Source of the DNA: Cunninghamia lanceolata
Taxonomy: Eukaryota > Streptophyta > Pinopsida > Cupressales > Cupressaceae
NCBI GenBank assembly: GCA_027924645.1
Contig: BSBN01000233.1
Location: 8,140,501 to 8,204,500, forward strand
Length of the DNA: 64,000 nt
Direction: 5' to 3'
Part shown: positions 33,621 to 45,882 of the stretch, in pieces
Numbering within the stretch: position 1 is the stretch's first letter
How the letters are laid out: every line of letters starts with the position of its first letter
Translations under genes and position numbers: made by a program
Notes under the pieces: model-generated
What the model was told of the DNA's origin: nothing
Database searches by the model: none
The model's input: the letters and a program-made list of their open reading frames with translations, nothing else

Positions 33621-33949
33621 CCTTGTAGTGTATATTTCTCTAAGACAGAGAAATATGAGGTGAAAGCCCTTGTAGTGTATATTTCTCTAAGACGGAGAAA
33701 TATGAGGTGAAAGCCCTTGTAGTGTATATTTCTCTGAGACTAAGAAATATGAGGTGAAAGCCATTGTAGTGTATATTTCTCTGAGATGGAGAAATATGAT
33801 GTGAAAACCCTTGTAGTGTATATTTCTCTGAGATGGAGAAAAATGACGTGAAAGCCCTTGTAGTGTATATTTCTCTGAGATGGAGAAATATGAGGTGAAA
33901 GCCCTTGTAGTGTATATTTCTCTAAGATGGAGAAATATGAGGTGTAATC
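33621..33949 (+). repeat. 47-bp minisatellite, 7 units, each with an internal hairpin
   Basis: Units start at 33621, 33668, 33715, 33762, 33809, 33856 and 33903, exactly 47 bp apart. Each contains ATATTTCTC, then 7 bases, then GAGAAATAT (9-bp perfect stem in most units). Differences are single substitutions. Confidence 0.92.
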
Positions 33950-33966
33950 CCTTGCTCCTCTCTGAG

Positions 33967-34390
33967 ACTTAGATGAGATGCCATGTTGAGAGACTCCATG
34001 ATGACATCACGTTGAGAGACTCCGTGATGAATCCTTTGTACTTGTGTTTATGCACACATGGGAGTAGCCATGGTGGACGTCATGTTGAGAGACTCCATGA
34101 TGACATCACATTGAGTGACTCCATGATGGGCACTTGTACATATGTTTCTTTCTATCCTCTGGGAGTAGCCATGGTGGACGTCATGTTGAGAGACTCCATG
34201 ACGACATCACATTGAGTGACTCCATGATGGGCACTTGTGAACATGTTCCTTTCCACACATGGGAGTAGCCATGGTGGATGTCATGTTGAGTGACTCCATG
34301 ATGATATCACATTGAGTGATTCAATGATGAACATTTTTTATCAAATGGGTGTAGCCATTGAGGGTGTCATGTTGAGAGACTCCATGACAT
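33967..34390 (+). repeat. About 107-bp tandem repeat, about 4 units
   Basis: Repeating block GGGAGTAGCCATGGTGGACG, then TCATGTTGAGAGACTCCATG, then ACATCACATTGAGTGACTCC, with a more variable T/C-rich end. The internal GAGAGACTCCATGATG word is itself doubled in each unit. Starts are near 34060, 34160, 34260 and (diverged) 34345, with a partial unit at 33967. Confidence 0.8.
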
Positions 34391-34432
34391 GGATATCTAG
34401 AAAATACCTCCCTAGCTAAGAGGGAGTTTTAG

Positions 34433-34839
34433 TGATTGTAGCTGCAAGAGGCATTTTATAAAAGAAAAGTAATACAAAGACCAGCCGGCCCTAGCAACAG
34501 GTTCGCCAGTTTGGTATTTGTAGGAGATAGAATCTCCTTATTTTGATATATTTAATACAATTACTCCATTCTAAATTTGTAGTAGCAGGTTCGCATTATT
34601 TAGCAGCAGATCCATTTCAAGGAGAAGTGACATTACTTATTATATGAGACTCATCCTTGTCTAGGACCTGATTTCTTTGTATGCAGTTTCTGCACTTATT
34701 CATCTGATATATAAGAGATCATTTTTGCTAGGTTTTTCTCCCTCAAGTAGGAGGGTTTTCCCAGGGTAATTTGCTGTATTCATTGATATGTGTTGTTGTA
34801 TTTCTTCTTATTTCATTTCTGATCATAAAACTAACAACA
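34433..34839 (+). mobile_element. Probable Copia-type LTR (407 bp)
   Basis: AAGAGGGAG purine tract, then TGATTGTAGC at 34433, a TATATAAGAG box at about 34719, a GGGTTTTCCCAGGGTAA stretch typical of Copia U5 regions, and an ACAACA end at 34839. No second copy is in the window, so it is a 3' or solo LTR; the borders are inferred. Confidence 0.5.
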
Positions 34840-34889
34840 CCTTATAATCTACTAAATGATTCAATAGTTTCCAACATCTCTTCAAAAAG

Positions 34890-35180
34890 TTATGTATTTT
34901 CTAGTTCAGAGTCAACTGCTTCCTTATTGAATTTATTATAAGCTAGGAATCGCCTTCAAGGTGAATCCTTAATAGATTCAAATCCATACATGTCTGAAGG
35001 CCAAGCAATATGGTTTGCGCTTTAGCCTCATTGTTAGTGTTGTCAAGCAATTTCTTGGCCACAGAGACTACCATCTCTCTGATATGATTTCTTATAATAT
35101 ATCCTGCCCCTGACTTCCCTAGATTCCCCTTGGTGACATTGTCGAAATTCATTTAAAACCATCCTTCTTCAAGAGGAACC
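34890..35180 (-). pseudogene. RNase H fragment, LINE or plant RVT_3 type
   Basis: The minus-strand piece 34943-35152 reads NFDNVTKGNLGKSGAG, NNEAKAQTILLGLQ and HLEGDS. This is the D...E...D pattern of the RNase H domain at the C-terminus of plant L1-type LINEs and related proteins, with D-N for the usual D-G. It is truncated both sides, with stops downstream. Confidence 0.65.
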
Positions 35181-35199
35181 CATCTAGAATTTACTCCAG

Positions 35200-37289
35200 A
35201 GTTGTGAATGAGATGAGCTCGAGCCCAGGAGAGTACAAAATATTTATTGTTTAAATTATTTAAACTTTTTTTATTTTCTTTATCATATTAATTGATTAAG
35301 TGAGAAAATTGGTACAATATAATATCCACTCTTTAAGCCTTCATTTCTTAATTATATATCAATTTTTATTTTTAGATTAATTAAATATCAATATTTCAAA
35401 TCAGTCACCTCCTACATTTACCACCTATTACTTGCTAATCCAACAAAACATTTATTCACACAAAAATAGTACATAGTCATCTAATGTATTATAGTTAACC
35501 TAATAATTCATTATATAAAAAAGTTAATCCATACTATACACCCTGTTTAAACCTTTACTTTTCATTATACATCAGTTACTATTTTCCAATTAGTCAAATA
35601 TTTCAACTCCATCACCTCTTACATCTAAGACCTATTAGTTACTAATCCAACAATACACTCATTCACACACAAAAAAAATAGATAATCATATTGATGAATC
35701 ATCGAAAATGGAAATGGAGATTGAAAGATGTATGGATTCGTAATTGATATGTTTCTGATAATCCAAATCACGAGTCATATTTGTCAAATCAAGATGCGGA
35801 TCTAAATATAACAAAGACAAAGCAGTTTTGGCTGATATACAGACCAAATTCTGGAGAAATAGACTAGGAGAAAAAGAGGTGATCTATAATTGTCTACATT
35901 TTCGGCACCAACGTTCTGGTTCTTCCCCATTTCCCATTGAGTATCATGAAAATGTCATGTACAAGGTTTCAAGAACGTTGAAGCACCATATCAGTGATAA
36001 ATGTGAAGCTTATGGAAATGTTCAATCTCCAATGCTAATCTAATATCTTTGAAAATGGTTTCTCAAATACAATTTAAATATTAGCAATGGTTCTTCTGGG
36101 TGTCAGGGTAAGACCTATAGGAAATATAAATAATACATTCAGGTTAAGGTTTATGCACGTATGTATGGTCATTGGCTAAAAGAAACAGTCATATGAATTT
36201 GGTCATTTTCTTTTGATAATTTATTTTTGTTTTCAATCATCTGAATGTAAAAAGAAGAATTTGTTAATTTGTAACATTGAAGAAGCTGCAAAACGGTACT
36301 ATTTATACGAAGTGGTAGAGAAGAAAATATATAAAATGAGAGGGACCGGCCTGGCATGAAATCTGACGGTTAAGACTTCCTCCAGAAGGATTGCAAGACG
36401 ATGAAACTCATCACTGTCGTCTAATTGTCCAATTTCCCGTGGTTGCTTTTCTCCTGTCAGGTCTTGTCATTTTTGTCACCCCTGCAAAGTTTCTAAAGTA
36501 GTCATTTTTGTTAAGTTTTTGGCTATTCTTAAATATCATCCACTTCAATAGTCAAAGGTTAGATTGGACCAATAAAAATAGGACAAATATTTACCACTTT
36601 TTATTGTGAATGAGGTGTAAAATTGCTATTAAATGTTTGACCATTGAAACAGATGATATTTAAGTAGAGTGTTTTTGTTACACGAGAGAAAAACATTTCA
36701 AAAAAATTCACGAAAAAAGAAAACAGTTGAAAGCAGATCACTCAGGCGAGCATATAAAATTGAACATTTGAGGTGAGCTGAAGTGCAGCGCGAACAGAAA
36801 ACAAATGAATCGCCTTCCAAGGAATCGATCGAAGGGCGTGGAGGAAATAAATTTTTTTGGAAGGTATTTGCATCAAAGGTATTGTACGGGACGATGCGCA
36901 TCCACTTCAAACTCTCTGGAATGAATCTGCACCTTACATGTTTGAGGAAATAGTTACCTAAAACATTTTTGGTTTCAAGTAGAAGCACCATCTGTGACAA
37001 ATGATTGGGCTTCCTTTTGACTTTGCATTGTGCTTTAAAATGTTTTTATTGGAATTTTTTTTATTTAATGATATTTTATATTAAATTTTTTCTTTTAGAT
37101 TATAAAATATACTTCAATTAAATATTTTTAATATAATATTAAATCAAATTAAATATAATAAAAAAATATATTATATTTAAATAGTTTTAATATAATATCA
37201 TATTACAAGATTTTATATTTAAATTAAATATACTAAAATCAATCCACTCTGCACTTTTTGGATTATATGACACATTTTCCTAACCTTTT
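35200..37289. other. AT-rich spacer, no gene recognised
   Basis: Scattered short ORFs only. 35828-36043 (plus, 71 codons) and 36698-37000 (minus, 100 codons) match nothing I know and have no supporting context. 35330-35470 and 35525-35665 look like a diverged duplication (CACCTC...TTACATYTA...ACCTATTA...TTACTAATCCAACAA...CATTCACAC). Confidence 0.5.
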
Positions 37290-37690
37290 GCAAATATAAT
37301 TTAATATTTACATATTTATTTATATATATTTATTACTCCAAATTACTAATATAATATAATATAATTTCATTTAATTTATTCTTAATATATTTAATATTTA
37401 TATATATTTATTACTCAATTTTATATTTATTTTACAGATAAGATATATTATAATTATTATATATTATATATTCCATAATATATATTACTAAATATAGAAA
37501 TAATATTTAATATTTACATATTTATTCATTTATTTATTTATGTATATTTATATATGTTTAATTTTATATAATCTTAATATATTTAATATTTATATATATT
37601 TATTACTCAATTATATTTATTTAACATATAAGATATAATATAATTATTATATTTATTATATATTGCATACTTTATAATATACATTATTAA
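37290..37690. repeat. About 190-bp AT-rich tandem duplication
   Basis: TTAATATATTTAATATTTAT and the following TATATTTATTACTCAATT occur at about 37381 and 37571, followed by matching ATAAGATATA.TATAATTATTAT stretches. Two imperfect units. Confidence 0.65.
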
Positions 37691-38179
37691 ATATAAAAAT
37701 AATAGATTATATAGTTAATATATATATTTTAATATAATATTGTTTAAATTAACTTGAGAGAGAGAAGGGATATATAGGAAAATAGAGAAAGAGAGGGGTT
37801 TTCAATTAGTTGTTTCTTTTCAACAATCCAATGATGAAAAATGTCCATGGGGAGCTCTTCTCGGGACAACACATTAAATATAATATAACTATATTTTTTA
37901 TACATGAAGTACACTTACATGAATAAGAGTTATGTTTAAATATTTACACAAAAGAGGTTCCAACACATATATACATATACAGATACATGTGTGTGCTAAA
38001 TTGAAATGAGAGTCTTCCACCTAAGATACTCCAATATGGTTTGATCACATATTATAGTGTTCCACTAGTTTAAGAGGAATCAGAAAAAAAATTAAACAAA
38101 GCAAGGAGACAAATAGAACAAGAAGGATAGATAGACAGGGAGAGAGATAGAGGGAGATTGAAGGAGAGAAGATAGAGAT

Positions 38180-38182
<3 letters not shown>

Positions 38183-38263
<81 letters not shown>
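38183..38263 (+). repeat. (GT)n then (GA)n microsatellite
   Basis: About 32 GT units (38183-38246) followed by about 8 GA units. Confidence 0.95.
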
Positions 38264-38270
38264 GGGAAAG

Positions 38271-38311
38271 ATATAACACTATGCCAAGGGTTATATTTAT
38301 AAAATTTTGTC

Positions 38312-38393
<82 letters not shown>

Positions 38394-38568
38394 GACAAAA
38401 TTTTACAAATATAACCCTTGGCATAGTGTTTTGATATCATTTAGATTGCATTGTAGGGATTTGTAGGCTTTAATTTAGGTCTAAGTATCAACATGCTACT
38501 AAAGTGTTAACACATGGGCTACAACATTAGATATAACACTATGCCAAGGGTTATATTTATAAAATTTT

Positions 38569-38641
<73 letters not shown>

Positions 38642-38755
38642 CCCTTGGTATGGTGTTTTGATATCATTTGGATTGAATTGTAGGGATTTGTAGGCTTTAA
38701 TTTAGGTCTAAGTATCAACATGCTACTAAAGTGTTAACACATGGGCTACAACATT
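38271..38755 (+). repeat. Tandem duplication of the palindrome unit with its 3' flank
   Basis: Unit 1 (about 38271-38528) and unit 2 (about 38529-38755) share GATATAACACTATGCCAAGG, the CT/TA core, and the tail TTTGATATCATTTRGATTG to GGGCTACAACATTA. Unit 2 has lost the GA arm and the GGACAAAATTTTACAAAT part of the right arm, so its palindrome is broken. Confidence 0.9.
38275..38430. repeat. 156-bp near-perfect palindrome with (CT)n(TA)n(GA)n core
   Basis: Left arm AACACTATGCCAAGGGTTAT to TTTTGTCC then (CT)n; right arm is its reverse complement with one mismatch in the unique part, joined by (TA)n. It could extrude as a long hairpin. Confidence 0.92.
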
Positions 38756-39201
38756 AATGGAGTTTCTTAATCTATTGTAAGCTTATTTTGAAGGAATATA
38801 TTAAGGTTTATTTTTGGTGGTGGGTTTCTTACTCAAAGGGGTTTTCCCAAGTATATATGTCATCTTATATTCTCTATTTCCTTCACTTATTCTTCTATGG
38901 TTAATTAAGGTTACATGTGTTTTAGATCAACAAATTTTATTGCGGAGATAAGGTCTATGCAGTCCAAATATGCCATAATTCAATAATGACTATGTGGCAT
39001 TGTAATGAATTAATTAAAATGGAACCAATTGATAACTTAAATGTGAGAATCACTTATAACATTTATAAATCTAAGACAATGTAGTTACCTTAAAGAAGGT
39101 TCAGAATTTTTACGAAATCATTTTAGAAGGATATTTTGCATCCACATAAAAAGATAGTGACATCTTGTGCGTGACATAATTAATTAATTTACTTCATCAA
39201 T
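38756..39201. other. Left flank of element 3, nothing recognised
   Basis: AT-rich single-copy sequence with no ORF above 60 codons. Confidence 0.5.
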
Positions 39202-39206
39202 CTTCT

Positions 39207-40688
39207 TGTTGGCAACATAGTCAAGAGACACTGCTGATAAAATGTTGTCATTGGTGGCAATAAGGTTTGGTAAAGGTCTGGAAGACTAACTTAGTCAAAA
39301 TGGCTAAGTAATGGGTAATCTACAGAGTATCCGAGATTGGGTTAGTATGCCTCCGCAGTTGAAGATCATTACATGTAGTTCAGGTATGTTGTTCATTGAT
39401 ATTTGGTGATCACATTTTCTAGTGTTCAAGTTCTAATTTCCTCTAGAAGTCATATGGTGAATTGTCTAAGTCCGGATGAACAGAGTTAAGCCTAAAACAA
39501 TGTAAAGCATCTGAGTATTTTGGTCTGTATTCCTATGTTGTTGAGTATTTTGATTTGCAGTTAAAAGGCAATGTAGACACATATCATAAGCATATAAATT
39601 TAGATTTGTAGTGCTTGAAGTCCACTAGATCATATTTGACAAGTTCTTCAGTATTGGCTTCTAGTCTGATAGTATTTCTCTATCAAGGAACAATAGTTCT
39701 AAGATCCACATTTCTCTATCAAAGAATATTATGCTTTGCAGTTCTGAAGGTATTCTAAGAGGTCCTTAATGAATGTTGTCTATGATTTTCAGAGTCTCAT
39801 ATGGTCCACATTGGAAGTTTTGATGTGACAGTTGAATTGGTCATGTGTGTACTTAAGGGATAAGCCAACAAGCATGTTAGATCTATATGCGGTGAGGATA
39901 TATTGTTTGAAGAATTAATAAAGTGGATAAATGATTGATGCCGACCTATATGAAGACTATTATATGTTTTCTTTGGTTTGCATTCATGTTTTTGCACAAG
40001 ATCAAGTTGACAAGGTATAACACTTGTATACACATTTCATGTCTGGCTTGCCGACCTGATTGTGAGATGAATCTTGTTGTGGATATATATACTCAATAGA
40101 TTTCAGTGTTGGGGAGTGAAAGTGTGTGAAAAAGAATGTGAATTCAATGATTGTGTGACCTAAGGCAGTTTTGTGATTAGCAAAAGGACAGTAAAGGCAG
40201 AAGGACAAAAGTATATGTGAAGCAGAGTAGAAAAGCAGGGCAGACAGTATGAAGTCCTTTGAATCTGTATACTAAGCAAATTGGTACTGCACCACAACAT
40301 TTTGTAGATGCACCTATAGCAGTCCTCTCCTGGCAATGAGCCACTTCTTTCTTTATTCTCTTCTCTTCTATTTGGAAGTGAGCCTCTTGCAGTGAACAGT
40401 TCTTTGGACAGTGAATCCTTGGGTAGTGAGCCCTAAGGTAGTGAGCCTTCTTGTAATTTGGTATTACTATCATAATATATTGTGAGCTAACACTCACTAT
40501 GGTTTTTCCCTTTTTGGGTTTTCCATGTAAAATCCTAGTGTCTATGTGTTATGAATTTGTGGCTACTCTTCTTGTGTTTACTTTTCTTTCATGTTATTGA
40601 ATTTGGTAAATGGATTAATGAATGTGTGAATGAAAATTTTTTTCAGAATACTAATTCACCCCCCTCTCAGTATTCTTTGTGTTCAACA
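39207..40688 (+). mobile_element. 5' LTR of element 3 (1482 bp)
   Basis: TGTTGGCAACATAGTCAAG start; TTCAACA end just before the primer site. No ORF. Pairs with 45883-47354. Confidence 0.9.
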
Positions 40689-40690
40689 AT

Positions 40691-40700
40691 TGGTATTAGA
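40691..40700 (+). other. Primer-binding site of element 3
   Basis: TGGTATTAGA, two bases after the LTR, against TGGTATCAGA expected for initiator-Met tRNA. Confidence 0.75.
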
Positions 40701-40756
40701 AAAAGGTTCCTTTGAAGAAGTCTAACAACTTGAGGATGATCTAGGAAAGAATACTC

Positions 40757-41688
40757 ATGGCAACTAGAAGGTATCTTACTGCAAGTAGTGTCACAACTTA
40801 TCAAGAATTACAAGCTGCTCTTGAAGATCTTGAAAAGTCTAACGCAGAAGTTAGGGATCTAAAGGCAAATATCCAAGAAGCTGATGAATGTGTTCTAAAG
40901 CTAAGGGAGCAAGTCAAAAAGTTCAAAGAAAAGAGCAAGGAGTTAAGTGAACAATTGAATGAAGCAAATGAAACCCTAAACAACTTAACATTGGAAGTTG
41001 AAGGGAAAGAGGAAATTGAAAAACATCTGAATCAAGTTGTAAAAGATAAGTCTGAGGAATGTGAAAAATTGGCTAAAGATGTTTTACTTCTGAAATAGGA
41101 TCTTGAAGCAACAAATAGCTATAAAGAAAATTTCAAAATAAGCTCAGCAAAGCTTGAGGAGTTGATTGAAAGTCAAAAAAGTTCAGATGACAAGAAGGGC
41201 TTGGGATTTGAAAATGGAGAAAGTTCTAAATCAAGTCAAGAGAACATTGAGATGAAGAAAAACAAAGACAACCATTTTCAGAATCAAAGAAGAAGACCTA
41301 GAAGACCTTCAACCAGGTAGCCAAATGCTCAAACGTGGGCCCATCTTTCAATGGCCATTGTTTTACTTTTAATAAGTTTGGCCATAAGGCTACTCAGTGT
41401 AGGAGTAGAATGAATCATAATGTTCCATCATTCTCTAGTCAATGTTTTAATTGCAAGAAAATTGGTCATAGATCAAATGAATGTAGAAGTCTGGTAAGGA
41501 ATGGTTTTAACAATGCAAGGAATACTCAATCCTTCAATGGAAAGTGTTTTGAATGCAATAGATTTGGGCATATTGCTAACCAATGTAGAACAAGAATGAA
41601 TCCAATCAATAGAAGGAATCAGGGAAAAAGGAATGTGGTATGCTACAATTGCAATAAGTTCAGACATGTTGTAAGATTCTGCAGATAA
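40757..41688 (+). pseudogene. gag: Gag-like gene of element 3: coiled coil plus four zinc knuckles
   Basis: ATG at 40757, 68 bp after the LTR. Residues ~12-115 form a Leu/Glu/Lys heptad-rich coiled coil. A TAG follows at 41096-41098, then a charged RRRPRRP stretch, a one-base frameshift near 41335, and four CCHC knuckles: CFTFNKFGHKATQC (second Cys is Phe), CFNCKKIGHRSNEC, CFECNRFGHIANQC and CYNCNKFRHVVRFC (Gly is Arg). The usual Copia capsid domain is absent. It would bind element RNA through the knuckles and multimerise through the coil (inference). Confidence 0.8.
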
Positions 41689-42336
41689 AAGAATGAGAAA
41701 AGAGACTATCCTACAGAGGAGAGGAAAACTGAGAAGAGAGAAGATGAAGGTAAGAACAAGATTGATCCAGTGGAAATCAAGAATGAAATGAGCAAGGTAT
41801 GGATTAAGAATGACGTTAATAAGCTCAGGGATGGATCTAGACTAGCCTCTAGTACAGATACTTCCTCTAGGAAGTAAATTGGGAGCTCTGGCTTAGGGGG
41901 AGTTGTACTAAAAATCCAAATCCCCTAGTCAGATAATCAGTGCTGGGATTTGGCACGAAGATATGATGTGAAGCTTCATATGATAGATATTTTAAAGGTA
42001 ATTCTAGAAGAAAAGAATCAAATGTAGAACATTGCAGAGAAATCTTGATTGACTGAGCTTAACAAAGAAGTGTTTGATAGCGTTTTGAAGGACTGCATTT
42101 ATGACAACTTAGGTTTTCATATCAAGGGTTAAAAAGGAACTCATTTGACATACAGGTCACTTTGCATTCAATCTATCAAGTGTCCAAGAGAAACTAAAAG
42201 TGATTTCCAATGATTTCAATGATCTCCAGAGGTACAAAGTGACACAGAGTGATTTAAGTAAAGGAAACCCTAATACGGCAAAAGAGATATTTTCTAATTA
42301 AAACCCTACTGTAAATTTGTTTAAGTCTTTGTGGAA
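41689..42336 (+). other. Spacer between the two ORFs of element 3
   Basis: About 650 bp of broken coding-like, A-rich sequence. It may be the decayed end of the gag-like gene. No motif recognised. Confidence 0.4.
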
Positions 42337-45300
42337 ATGGCAACACCACAAGTGGTTGATATAACTAAGAGACCTAGACCAAAATTCAAGAAACACCCCT
42401 TCAAATAAATAGAAGTCTATCAAATAGGTGCATTTTCAGGTATACCATACAATGTAATGCATGTGGAGGATGTTAGGGATTACATTCATGTTGCCCTAGA
42501 AGAACATGGTGGCAGTACATTCATAGATTTATATCTAAAACATTTAAGTGGTGACCAATTTGAGTTGAAAGGAGAATATAAAGCTTTGGAAGTGAAGAAA
42601 TTCATTTAGTACAAAGACTTCCCAACATTCGTAGAGGAAGAATGGGTTTGGTATGTTCTGAACAGAATCCATGATGAATTGGTGTGGCTGGAAAGACCAT
42701 TCATGATCACAAAGGAGGCAATAAGAGCTATGACTGGATTAATCTCCACCAGTACAATACCAGTATTAAAATATGTAAAGAATGAAATAGTGATAGCGGC
42801 CACTAGAGCCAAATTTGACAAAAGGGCATTGACAATCAATGATATTGAAGATCATGCTGTAAGGTTTGCATCCATCGTGCTAGGTTACAAAATCTACTTC
42901 ACAAACTAGGAGAATTCTGTCTCTAGTACTTCTATATACATTGCTTACCAGATGATCAAGGAGAATGCTGACTATGACCTCTATGAATTACTATGACAAC
43001 AATTAATGGAAAACTTGAAGAAGACAAAGGATAAAAAATACCCCTCCAAGTTTGGTAAGTTGATGATCTGCTTATTATTCTATTTTATGCATGAATTACC
43101 AAGTATGAAGAATCTATTCTGGTTAAATAGTCAACCAGTTGCAGTACAAATTAGAGATTATCTAAGGGGTATAGGAAGTCATGATGCACAGACTATAGCC
43201 CTATCTAGGGCTATTTCAAGAACTTCCAAAGGGTAATGCAATCTAGGGAAAAGATCCCTAAGACAATTGTGGAAAAATATAAAAATGATATATGCTTCAT
43301 TGTCAACAAGGATCAGTGCATGATGGAGGTTGTTGAGCCTAGAATAGTCTGGATTATGCCAATGGGGTATGAAGTGGTAGCTAATGTGCTAGATGGATAT
43401 GCCCAACACATGTTAAGAAAACCTAGGGATACCTTAGAGGAAAGGTTTGTCACATATGAAGACCTATCTGTAAAAGTTCATGTTGAACTAAGAAAATCAA
43501 AAATCCATAAATGGCTAAGAAAATAGCAAAAGAATATGCATAAAGCAAAGGATTCACCAAAGAGCAAATATCAACCACAAGAGCTACAGTTGAAGTAGAA
43601 AGAGTAGCTAAAGAAAAAGAGAAGGAGAAAGAAAAGGAAGCTAACAAAGCTCCAGAAGTTCAAGAGGTGCAACAAGAGGCACCTGCTGCACCAAAGAAAA
43701 GAGAGGTGCAAGTTCCTCTGGAAAACCATCTAAATCCTCTGATATTCCCTCCTCAACAACTGTAGAAGCACAAATAGACAAAAGGAAGAAGACCAAAGGT
43801 AAGAGAGTGTATGTTAGTGTTGGTATAGTTGATGATGAGGAAACTGAGACCAATGAAGAGGTGAAGAAGATGAAGGTATAGAGTGCACCACCCTCCATTT
43901 CTCAGCAAGACAAACCCTCTGGTGCCACAATAAGGAAGACCTCTGGTAAGGATATAGGGAGAAAGAAGGATAAGACTGAAGCACCTGCAAAAGACTAGAC
44001 TACAATGAGTTTGGAGGAAGTATTGAAGGCCATTAAAGTTGATGGCAATCTAAAACCTATTGCCCAACTGTATGATGATTTCAACGATGCAAATAAAAAG
44101 GTCATTGAGGCTACTGTCATCCAATACTTGGATATATACAGTAATGCTCTCATTGAAATAATTACTAATCTCCCAGAAAGCTTGGGAATTATAATGTCTG
44201 CAAGGAAAGAAGCCGCTATGGCTAAGGACGTTGAGCTTAGAGAGCATACATTAATAAAGCTATGTCCTGAAATCACCCCAAAAGAAAAGGCAAAAATCTC
44301 CAAAGCACTTCATAAAGAATTCAGAACAAAGAGGAGAATGAACACTTTAATGGCAGATGACATTGAGAAAGTAGTCAAAGAAACCGAGGAGATCACCCAA
44401 AGAGTGTTGATGGAATTTCATCTCCCAAGCATATATGATAATGATGAAACAAATGTTGGAGATGACATATCTATTTTGGATGTTAGCATGGACCAAGGAC
44501 CAGACAAAAAATAATGAAGAGAAGAAAGAAAAGGAAAATCAAGCCCATGTTGCTAGTAATCTAGACCCTACAAGGAGGGACCAAACTGAAATAAGTCCTC
44601 CTCCAGATCAACAGATTGATGAGAATATTGATGAGTAGATCAAAGTTGATGATCAAGATAAGATGAGCCCTGTACTAGAGAAAAATGCTAATGGAAATGA
44701 GGCTATGGATCTAGATCCTCTGAAGAAAAATAAAGAACAAGAAGTCTCTATTATAGCAAGAGACACTACTGAGTCTGTCAAGGAATTTTTGGAAAGAGAA
44801 AAACAAGTCTTGGATGACCCTAAGTTTTTGCAAAGTCCAATAAACTTGGACTCAAAGTCCCCTTTGTAGAAATTTAAATTGGTATCAATTGTGCAAGCAA
44901 AGGCACGGGAAGAAATATTGAAGTCACATATAAAGGACAATGAAGTCATTGGTGCGACATCCAACATTTTGGAGAAGTTGATGCCATCATATCAAAATGA
45001 TACATAAATGTCTCTAACAAATCAACTCAAGGGACTCATAAACTCAGTAAGTGTGCATTTTGAATCTTTTGAAAATCTGTAGAAATGAAAGTAAGAAAAG
45101 AGTTTGATGAGAAGAGATTAACTGAGTTGAAGACCATGTTGATCAATGATAAAACTTTATTTGATGATGGAATAAAATGTACACAGAGTGCTATTAAAGA
45201 AGCTTGTGATTTGTACAAATTTTGTTTATCATCGCTGGAAGCCACAAAGGAGTTAGAAGAAAAGATCAAGGATCTGAAACTGTAGCTGACAAATATTTCT

Positions 45301-45651
45301 ATGTCATTTGATCCGGCAATTGAGTCAGTAAGCAACAAAGAGATACAAGTTATCAATATTCATAATAACTTAAGTAATCTGATGAATAAGAGGGATCAAA
45401 TGAAAAATAGAATGTGTCAGTGGAGAGGACTAATAATTCCTAAGATCGACTCAATGTCAAATCTTGCAGCAGAAGCACTGCAGGTAAGTGCACTAATTGA
45501 CACACCCTCTAGTATACAAATGGCAGAAAAATTGGTCTTCCTAATAAATAACCATAATCAAAATTTGGAAAATACAAAGAAGAGTTCGGATGTAGAACTA
45601 GCTCATTTCGAGACCATTTTCAATGACATCTTGCAATCCACAACAAATTAA
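42337..45651 (+). pseudogene. Large ORF of unknown function in the pol position of element 3
   Basis: ATG at 42337 in good context (GAAATGGC). One reading frame carries most open pieces: 42337-42908, 43006-43236, 44005-44514, 45085-45285, 45301-45651. It is interrupted by stops and by shifted stretches (43236-43526, 44663-44869), giving an ancestral length of about 1,100 codons. I do not recognise it. The N-terminal ~400 codons look globular (YIHVALEEHGGSTFIDLYL, EEEWVWYVLNRIHDELVWL, FMITKEAIRAMTGL). A K/E/P-rich middle follows, then long helical, coiled-coil-like C-terminal parts. No retroviral enzyme motif is visible. Confidence 0.7.
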
Positions 45652-45870
45652 GTTGAAGATTGTACCTATACATATGCAGTAGAATATAACAGTTTTTGCT
45701 ATCTTAACACAATTTTGACTCTTGTACATGCACCTTTGCCATTGAAGTCAAAGGGGGAGAAGAAAACCAGTGAAAATTTGACAAAAACCAAAAGGGGGGA
45801 AAGAAAAATAGGGTGTATATACTAATGGGGAGAAGATAAGTATTTTTTACAAAGTGTTGCCATCAATGCC

Positions 45871-45882
45871 AAAGGGGGAGAT
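45871..45882 (+). other. Polypurine tract of element 3
   Basis: AAAGGGGGAGAT directly before the 3' LTR. Confidence 0.85.

Noticed and set aside
35828..36043. 71-codon plus-strand ORF
   Set aside because: Plausible composition but no recognisable domain or neighbours; not supportable as a gene.
36698..37000. 100-codon minus-strand ORF
   Set aside because: No motif, no promoter context, within AT-rich DNA; expected by chance over this length.
38070..38466. ORFs rich in TH, LS, YI and RE repeats
   Set aside because: Translations of GT, CT, TA and GA microsatellites; not genes.
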